Made by a program: the position numbers and the translations under genes
Assembly: GCA_017537495.1 (NCBI GenBank)
Contig: JAFYKS010000209.1
Coordinates: 1-9,939, forward strand
Source of the DNA: Bacillota bacterium
GTDB taxonomy: Bacteria > Bacillota > Clostridia > Peptostreptococcales > Anaerovoracaceae
Direction: 5' to 3'
DNA: 9,939 nucleotides
Shown here: positions 5,398-9,939 of the stretch, piece after piece
How the letters are laid out: each line of letters starts with the position of its first letter
Numbering within the stretch: the stretch's first letter is position 1
The notes under the pieces: generated by a model
Told to the model about the DNA's origin: nothing
Seen by the model: the letters and a program-made list of their open reading frames with translations, nothing else
Database searches by the model: none

Positions 5398-5767
5398 ATG
5401 TACTTACAATCCAGCCTTTCTCTGTCATCCATACTGTATTTTCTTCCGGTTCAATCCCCAGAACTGAGCCCATGACGATAAGATTCTGTAGCGGAAAGGA
5501 TACTTCATAAGGAAGTATCTCACTGCCATCCTGAACACATACAACTATCTCCTCCGGAGCACATCCGCAGATTTCCGCCAGGGACTGCTGCAGCCATTGT
5601 ATATTGGATGCGGCTGCAACTCCATCGGTTTTTACCTTCTCCCGAAACGATTCTACTGCCAGCCCGGACTGAAAGATCCGGACATGGGTAACCTGGTTGC
5701 CGGCGAACTGAAGAATAAAAATAGTCAGCAGAAAGAAGGATGCAATTGTGGTTATCAGGTCTTTCAC
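5336..5767 (-). CDS. Membrane-anchored pilus-operon protein, 143 aa (third of the array)
   Basis: It begins with GTG at 5767, in a GTGA overlap with the stop of the previous gene, so the two are translationally coupled. The protein starts MKDLITTIASFFLLTIFILQF, a single N-terminal helix like those of its neighbours. A mixed domain follows (about 25-118) with Cys at 67, 69 and 77. The last 20 residues are acidic and proline-rich (EEPDNNTGPDPADESG) and look disordered. Those residues are encoded in the region overlapping the next gene, so this tail may be under weak constraint. It matches no family I can name with certainty; the position suggests a minor pseudopilin or pilus-associated subunit with its C-terminal domain outside the membrane. 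Confidence 0.85.
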   Translation of the reverse strand: MKDLITTIASFFLLTIFILQFAGNQVTHVRIFQSGLAVESFREKVKTDGVAAASNIQWLQQSLAEICGCAPEEIVVCVQDGSEILPYEVSFPLQNLIVMGSVLGIEPEENTVWMTEKGWIVSTYEEPDNNTGPDPADESGDTP

Positions 5768-5922
5768 CAGCTTCCGCTCCCTTCCTGAGCATATTGTTCC
5801 AGGGAAGCACGCATCACATCGGATGCAGTGGATTTCAGACTTCCCGGCTGGTCACCTGCCATCATATGAAAAATAAACGTTCCCAGCAGAATCGTCCCCA
5901 TCAGAATTACAAGATTTTTCAT
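5764..5922 (-). CDS. 52-aa mini-pilin-like membrane protein (second of the array)
   Basis: ATG at 5922 is preceded by AGGAGGAGGGC, a strong ribosome site. The protein starts MKNLVILMGTILLGTFIFHM, then GDQPGSLKSTAS, and ends in a short helix with YAQEGSGSW. It closely resembles the 55-residue protein encoded just upstream: the same start, the GT-x-x-LGT spacing in the membrane helix and the SLK-x-x-AS segment. Even the DNA shares 17 identical bases at the start. The length is right for a Flp-type pilin, but the family's E-Y motif after a Gly cleavage site is absent. It overlaps the next gene by 4 bases (GTGA). Most likely a minor pilin or a small stabilising membrane subunit of the Tad-like machine; this role is inferred. 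Confidence 0.82.
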   Translation of the reverse strand: MKNLVILMGTILLGTFIFHMMAGDQPGSLKSTASDVMRASLEQYAQEGSGSW

Positions 5923-5931
5923 GCCCTCCTC

Positions 5932-6099
5932 CTAAGATGGCCCCGTTCCGAAAGTCAGGTTTTCCATAATTGCCGCATTTCCTTTTTCCACAATTCCCGA
6001 CGCTGCCGTTTTCAGTGAATTGCCATCCCCGAGAATCATGGTATTTACAATGATTGTTCCCAGTATTACCGTACCTATAATAATTACAAGATTTTTCAC
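5932..6099 (-). CDS. 55-aa mini-pilin-like membrane protein with GTG start (first of the array)
   Basis: The start is GTG at 6099, with AAAGGAG 9 bases upstream. A competing ATG sits only 2 bases after that site in another frame and is rejected. The protein begins MKNLVIIIGTVILGTIIVNT, has one hydrophobic helix at residues 4-23, then GDGNSLKTAAS and a short amphipathic helix ending NLTFGTGPS. It is the tandem paralogue of the next gene. It lies 17 bases after the TadC-like gene, within the operon. There is no recognisable prepilin peptidase motif. It may be a structural mini-pilin or a membrane-embedded assembly factor. The gene is easily missed by annotation because of its size and GTG start. 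Confidence 0.82.
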   Translation of the reverse strand: MKNLVIIIGTVILGTIIVNTMILGDGNSLKTAASGIVEKGNAAIMENLTFGTGPS

Positions 6100-6116
6100 G
6101 ATACATCTCTCCTTTG

Positions 6117-6800
6117 TTAAAATATATTTTCCATCATGGTCAGTGTATGCATAAACACAATTACCACAGCAAAATCCAGTACCATGACAAATACGGATAC
6201 AGTAGCCAGCATGGTTGTAATCAGACTGTTCCGCTGTACCCTCTTCATCTCTGCCGTAATCCTCTGCTGACCCATGATTTCCAGAAATACTTCCATCTGT
6301 TCCACCAGTTCGTCCGGCGCAATCCGGTCGATTTTAGAAAGTACCATGGCAAAATTTCTTCCTGTCCGGCTTCCGCACTGATCAGAAAGATACTGGAATG
6401 CTTCCTGATCGTGTCCGCCTCTGTACAGATTCAGCATTCTCGCATAAACCGGTCTCAGCCAGCGGGCATGTTCCATAACCCTCTCATAGATATAATCTGC
6501 GGAAAAAGCATGCTCACGGACCGCCAGGGCCAGATTCTTCAGCAGCAGACTGCTGTCATAAAGCTCCATATCAAATCGTCTGCTTCGTATTGAATGTACT
6601 TTCTGATGAATTTTCTCTGCAAACCGGCTCTGCTCTTCAGCAGCTTCCTTCAGCCTCCTGGCAAATACACGAAGTCTTACTGAAGCAGTCACCCGAATTT
6701 CCATTTCAGGATGCTTCTTCAGAAACAGAATCATCATGCCGGCCCCAAGGCATAAAAGGCATATAAAATACAGGATATGTCCTGCTGTATCCCAGTCCAT
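6117..6800 (-). CDS. Short TadC-like inner-membrane platform protein
   Basis: This 227-residue protein has an N-terminal membrane helix (about 8-27), a long charged, mostly helical cytoplasmic stretch (30-190), and a C-terminal hydrophobic segment (about 193-220). It occupies the position of TadC, directly after the TadB-like gene, and its helical part fits the type II secretion F fold loosely. Typical TadC proteins are larger and have more membrane segments, so this is a reduced or diverged member. The call rests mainly on gene order. It would pair with the TadB-like protein to form the platform on which the ATPase acts. ATG at 6800 follows a perfect AAGGAGG that overlaps the stop codon of the preceding gene, a tightly coupled arrangement. 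Confidence 0.85.
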   Translation of the reverse strand: MDWDTAGHILYFICLLCLGAGMMILFLKKHPEMEIRVTASVRLRVFARRLKEAAEEQSRFAEKIHQKVHSIRSRRFDMELYDSSLLLKNLALAVREHAFSADYIYERVMEHARWLRPVYARMLNLYRGGHDQEAFQYLSDQCGSRTGRNFAMVLSKIDRIAPDELVEQMEVFLEIMGQQRITAEMKRVQRNSLITTMLATVSVFVMVLDFAVVIVFMHTLTMMENIF

Positions 6801-6810
6801 CAGTTCCTCC

Positions 6811-7767
6811 TTATAAATCGAATTTCCGGTTTGTCAGAAGCAGGTGAACGCCGGCAGCGGTCATCCAGGTCAAAAGCCACATGAGAAACCAGACGATTCC
6901 GGTTTCAGTCTGAAACTGATAATAAAACCACTGCCCCGGTGTGAGACCGAAAAAGTATATTCCGCCCACCGTCATAACTACGCTTCCCAGGGGAATCAGG
7001 TACCGCAGAATGGCACGGGCTTCGTTGTGTTCCCGTCTGGAGAACTCCTCAATCTTTCGAACCTGCTCCATGGATTTTGCCAGGTCACTTAATGATTCCG
7101 TCACTCGAATCCCCGACTGACAGGCCAGATAAATATCATCCGCCAGAATATCCGCCCAGGAGGTTCCCATGGCAAAACGGAATTCCTCCAGCAGAAGTTT
7201 CAGTTCACTGCTTCCTGACACCCGATTCAGTCCTCTGGATAAATTTAAAAGGAGCTTCCTTGAATAAGGGGCTCCTTCCATGGTCATGGCAGTCACTTCA
7301 ACTGCACGCACCATGTTGCAGTAATTGATCTTATAATTGTTCAGAATCTCCGTCACAAGGATTTCTCCTTCATGAGAACCTGCAACCTGTCTGCCCTGAA
7401 TCAGGCATCGCAGCCCAAGATAGGGCAGCAGCATTCCCATAATACATGCCGCCGCTGCTCCTAAAAAGGCTATGCGCCTCACAGTCAGAAGAAAAACAGC
7501 AGCGCCTATGCCTGCAGAAATACCATAAAAATATCGAACGCTTTTTTTCGTCCCCATGGAAAGGCTCACCTGCAGAAGACGTCGTATATGCTCCGCCGCA
7601 TGATTTTGAAAACGCTCCCTGTTCCCTTCTTTCCATTCCTCTTCATTGACAAACTTCTGCTTCCAGCTCTGAAGATAATGTACCGCCAGCCGAATGCAGT
7701 CCCTCAGCTCCGGCATTTTCAAAATAACAACTCCTGCCGACAACAATAAAAAGAAAACTAGTTCCAT
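6811..7767 (-). CDS. TadB-like type II secretion system F-family membrane protein
   Basis: This 318-residue platform protein starts MELVFFLLLSAGVVIL. Its hydrophobic segments lie at about 2-17, 79-96, 101-120, 255-275 and 290-312. The large cytoplasmic helical region between residues 125 and 250 is where the F domain lies in this family. It should form, with the TadC-like protein, the inner-membrane base that converts ATPase motion into pilin assembly or secretion. The start is the ATG at 7767, whose A is also the last base of the ATPase stop codon (TAATG). The frame stays open 39 codons further upstream, but those residues are polar and overlap the ATPase gene, so that start is rejected. The family is well supported by membrane pattern and neighbours. 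Confidence 0.92.
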   Translation of the reverse strand: MELVFFLLLSAGVVILKMPELRDCIRLAVHYLQSWKQKFVNEEEWKEGNRERFQNHAAEHIRRLLQVSLSMGTKKSVRYFYGISAGIGAAVFLLTVRRIAFLGAAAACIMGMLLPYLGLRCLIQGRQVAGSHEGEILVTEILNNYKINYCNMVRAVEVTAMTMEGAPYSRKLLLNLSRGLNRVSGSSELKLLLEEFRFAMGTSWADILADDIYLACQSGIRVTESLSDLAKSMEQVRKIEEFSRREHNEARAILRYLIPLGSVVMTVGGIYFFGLTPGQWFYYQFQTETGIVWFLMWLLTWMTAAGVHLLLTNRKFDL

Positions 7768-9203
7768 TATTCCGGACCGCCTTCCCTTGCTGCCGGCCGG
7801 TAATACCTTGGATATACTACCGTATTTCCTTTCAGTGGATTTCGAAATTCCAACTGTCTGATGATTTCTTCCATTCTGCGCCACTCCCTTCCCTTTTTAT
7901 CCACTCCGCTGATTCCCTCTGCCCATGCAAAATCGGCCTTCCATAGCCACTGTTTCTCAGAAGCGTCGTATCTGCACAGCTGGTGTACAGACACCTCATC
8001 CTTTTCCATGTCATATCTGTATGCATCAATGCTCACAAGCCGCTTTCGGCTCCGGTCCGGATATTCCGGTGCAAAGCGGAACACCAGCTGAAAACTCCGA
8101 AAAACCTGTGCGATAATACTTTGAAGATTTCCGCCATACCGCTCCTGTACTGCCGCAGCCATTTTGTATGGAATGTTCTCACTGCTGCCGTCATGAACAG
8201 TAGCCTTACTACGCATGGTACCCGTAGCGGTGATTTCCAGTGCCAGATGATAAGCTGCAGCATCCCGCATTTCCTCCAGAAGTATGTAGTCATTGTCCCC
8301 TCTCATGAGGGAGCGGGTCAGCCGGTCCAGATCTTTCCCATCGGCAATCAGCTGCATCAGGGGTGCGTCCGGCATAATTTCATGCCACGGAGTTTCCGGG
8401 TCTGTGGCAACTGCAAGTCCTTCCAGAGCAGGATCTTCTTCCTGCTGCCAAATCTGCAGAAACGTGGTCTTGCCAGAGCGCACCGGACCGGTGATTAAAA
8501 TGTTCAGTCCGATTTTCACCAGAAGGCGGAACAGTGGTACCGCTTCTGCCGGGATGGTTTCCAGTTCCGCCAGGGTCTCAAAAGTCAGATTCTGCAGAAT
8601 ATATTTACGGAATACCATAACATCCTGCTCCGGTTTGGTCCTCTCACCGGAGAAGATGGTAATTCTTATGCCGTTATGAAGATATACCTCGTGAAATCCT
8701 TCTTCCAACCGTTCTCTTGGAGAAGCCAGCAAAAGCGAACGTTTCAGCTGCTCCCGGCGTTTTGCACTGATGCGCTGAGGCTGAAGAACCGATTTCCCAT
8801 CGATAAGGCAGTAAAGCCGGTCCCCAATCAGTTTTGCAGAAGAAGAACTGCGGTATTCTTCTGTGGCATCGTATGCCCAGGGAGCCAGTCCGGCCAGACC
8901 ATATACTTCATGAAAAACACCTTCTGCCAAATCGCGGTACCAGGGCGGAAAGGGCGTATTCTGCAAGCCACGGTCAGACAGTATCTCCCGGATCCGTTCC
9001 TGGAAAAAATTCCGTTCCCGCTCATAGCCTATAATTGCCCGCTTTTCACGCTCCAGCTTCCGGCTTCTTGCAGCCTCATCCGTATCGCGCCAGTCCGCTT
9101 CAAATACATCTTCCACCATACTGCAGATACGAAAAAACGGTTCATATTCTTCTTTGATTTCATCCTTCAGAAGTTTCAATTTTCTTCTCCTTCTCATCTT
9201 CAA
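7767..9203 (-). CDS. CpaF/TadA-like secretion ATPase powering Tad-type pilus assembly
   Basis: This cytoplasmic hexameric-type ATPase of the type II/IV secretion superfamily is 478 residues from the first ATG. The N-terminal half is charged and helical. The motor domain contains Walker A GPVRSGKTT at 239-247, Walker B YILLEE at 306-311 with Glu310/Glu311, and a diverged His box ATVHD at 334-338 (usually TTIHAN). Arg302 and Arg313 flank Walker B as in CpaF proteins. The catalytic set looks intact, so the enzyme is probably active, but the motifs are far enough from classical CpaF to mark a separate branch. The first ATG (9203) has no ribosome site and encodes an artificial-looking run of arginines. 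TTG at 9179, 7 bases after AAGGAG, is the more likely start. It overlaps the TadZ-like gene and shares TAATG with the TadB-like gene. Confidence 0.95.
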   Translation of the reverse strand: MKMRRRRKLKLLKDEIKEEYEPFFRICSMVEDVFEADWRDTDEAARSRKLEREKRAIIGYERERNFFQERIREILSDRGLQNTPFPPWYRDLAEGVFHEVYGLAGLAPWAYDATEEYRSSSSAKLIGDRLYCLIDGKSVLQPQRISAKRREQLKRSLLLASPRERLEEGFHEVYLHNGIRITIFSGERTKPEQDVMVFRKYILQNLTFETLAELETIPAEAVPLFRLLVKIGLNILITGPVRSGKTTFLQIWQQEEDPALEGLAVATDPETPWHEIMPDAPLMQLIADGKDLDRLTRSLMRGDNDYILLEEMRDAAAYHLALEITATGTMRSKATVHDGSSENIPYKMAAAVQERYGGNLQSIIAQVFRSFQLVFRFAPEYPDRSRKRLVSIDAYRYDMEKDEVSVHQLCRYDASEKQWLWKADFAWAEGISGVDKKGREWRRMEEIIRQLEFRNPLKGNTVVYPRYYRPAAREGGPE

Positions 9204-9900
9204 TCAGCACTGCAATCTTCTCCATCGCTTTCCGGAACGGTCTGTATTTCATCAGGGTGCACCGTTCCAGCTCTGCCTGCCATCCGTAAGGCAGGTAAGG
9301 AATTGTGCTCAGCCTGTCTTCTTCGCAGGGCAGCATCTTCTTCAGCTGGCTTTCCTTATAAAATGTCCCGTTGCCCACAAACTTATTCACCACAAAATAG
9401 GGTTTGACCTTCATTCTGTTTTCCACCCATTCCCGCCGCATCTTCCAGCGGTGCAGGGATTTTTCCTGTTGGGTCAGGACCAGAAAAATCATTCCCGCAA
9501 AATCCAAAGCCTCCTGCCCCATGGACGATTCACCGCTGCTTCCGCCGTCCACAATCACATAATCCCACATCCGACTGCATGTGCTGCACAGCTCCGAAAG
9601 CAGTCCCTTCAGGTAATTTCCACCGTTCATCCAGCTTTGAACTCCCTGCAAAATATCTGCCCCTCGGTGTTTGACAGCCAGCTGCCTGATTTCCTCTTCA
9701 TCTTCTGTGCGGTCCCAGAGATCAGCTGCAGCGCCCGCAGGTTCTGCAGCAGAAAAAGCAATTCCCGGGATTGAACCGGCACTGATGTACAGGACGTTTT
9801 TACCCTTTTCCGCAAGCAGTTCCGCAGCAGAAAGTGCGGTCATGGTCGTTCCTACCTGGCTGTCACAGCCGTAAAACAGTATTACATTTTCAATTATCAT
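9160..9900 (-). CDS. TadZ/CpaE-like ParA-family protein with degenerate P-loop
   Basis: This 246-residue protein has the ParA/MinD fold pattern: strand NVILFYG, a P-loop region at 11-20, helix, strand NVLYIS, and Walker B WDYVIVD at 112-118. In CpaE/TadZ proteins it directs the pilus machine to its cellular site. The P-loop reads GCDSQVGTTM. Where ParA proteins have xKGGxGKTT, both lysines are missing (Asp13 and Thr18), and the usual D-x-P-P after Walker B is replaced by DGGSSGES. TadZ relatives often have atypical P-loops, so this fits a structural or localising role with weak or no ATP hydrolysis. The start is ATG at 9900, after GGAG with 6 bases of spacing. It lies just before and overlaps the CpaF-like gene, the classical Tad order. 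Confidence 0.92.
   Translation of the reverse strand: MIIENVILFYGCDSQVGTTMTALSAAELLAEKGKNVLYISAGSIPGIAFSAAEPAGAAADLWDRTEDEEEIRQLAVKHRGADILQGVQSWMNGGNYLKGLLSELCSTCSRMWDYVIVDGGSSGESSMGQEALDFAGMIFLVLTQQEKSLHRWKMRREWVENRMKVKPYFVVNKFVGNGTFYKESQLKKMLPCEEDRLSTIPYLPYGWQAELERCTLMKYRPFRKAMEKIAVLIEDEKEKKIETSEG
9187..9192 (-). promoter_or_regulatory. Ribosome binding site favouring a TTG start for the CpaF-like gene
   Basis: AAGGAG on the minus strand is followed after 7 bases by TTG (9179-9177), in frame with the ATPase. The upstream in-frame ATG at 9203 has no such site, and reading through AAGGAG as codons produces the RRRR run. The likely protein therefore lacks the first eight residues. The TTG start overlaps the TadZ-like gene by 20 bases. 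Confidence 0.6.
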
Positions 9901-9909
9901 ATCCTGCTC

Positions 9910-9939
9910 CTAACTGTAAAGTATCATGAACCGTTTTCC
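9910..9939 (-). CDS. Possible C-terminal end of the preceding operon gene (right-edge fragment)
   Basis: One minus-strand frame is open from the right edge and ends at TAG (9912-9910), reading GKRFMILYS. The stop overlaps the ribosome site of the TadZ-like gene, as happens elsewhere in this operon. Nine codons are too few to identify a protein, and the frame could be chance. In Tad operons this place often holds a CpaB-like gene, but nothing here shows that. Confidence 0.25.
   Translation of the reverse strand, partial: GKRFMILYS

Noticed and set aside
5852..6106. 84-codon minus-strand frame beginning at an ATG near AAAGGAG
   Set aside because: The ATG is only 2 bases from the ribosome site, and the frame cuts across two mini-pilin genes that are clear paralogues of each other.
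7768..7884. 39-codon upstream extension of the TadB-like gene
   Set aside because: The extension is polar, lies entirely inside the ATPase gene and precedes a natural hydrophobic N-terminus at the TAATG coupling site.

Overview
The window looks like a chromosomal segment of a Gram-positive, low-to-mid-GC Clostridia member, most likely a gut Lachnospiraceae relative. Four things point there: AAGGAG-type ribosome binding sites before most genes, sigma-A promoters close to consensus, Ig/FN3-like secreted modules of a style common in that group, and a secretin-free Tad-type secretion cluster. I cannot name the genus. Every supported gene lies on the minus strand, so the window reads biologically from right to left.

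Right half (9939 down to 5044): a compact, partly overlapping operon for a Tad/Flp-type machine. In transcription order it has a TadZ/CpaE-like P-loop protein whose ATP-binding loop has lost its lysines, a CpaF/TadA-like assembly ATPase, a TadB-like and a shortened TadC-like membrane platform protein, and four consecutive small proteins that all begin with MK(N/D)L plus a hydrophobic helix. Two of the four are tiny (55 and 52 aa) and come from a recognisable tandem duplication. They are best read as minor (pseudo)pilins or pilus-associated membrane proteins. The major pilin, the prepilin peptidase and any upstream regulators lie outside the window.

Middle (5011 down to 2081): an 879-residue P2-type cation ATPase of the Ca2+ pump family. 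It is preceded by a near-consensus promoter, a yybP-ykoY manganese riboswitch and a terminator hairpin that shares a strand with riboswitch helix P1. This leader predicts induction by Mn2+, so the pump is better read as a Mn2+ (or Mn2+/Ca2+) exporter than as a plain calcium pump. A strong terminator closes the unit. The pump gene contains no TTA, CTA or TCA codon at all, a sign of strong codon selection.

Left (2071 down to 1): a 130-base inverted-repeat element, probably a structured RNA leader carrying an unpaired anti-Shine-Dalgarno sequence, sits just before a secreted protein with two FN3-like domains. Next comes a promoter driving an XRE-family repressor with a C-terminal membrane anchor. 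After it lies a 44-residue micro-protein that is a stand-alone copy of that membrane tail. A terminator follows, then the first 43 codons of a secreted protein running off the left edge.

Most novel candidates: the anchor-only micro-protein next to its membrane-bound regulator, the unidentified 130-base element, and the four-member mini-pilin array with a 62-base gene overlap. The manganese riboswitch is a known class, but it changes how the pump should be annotated.
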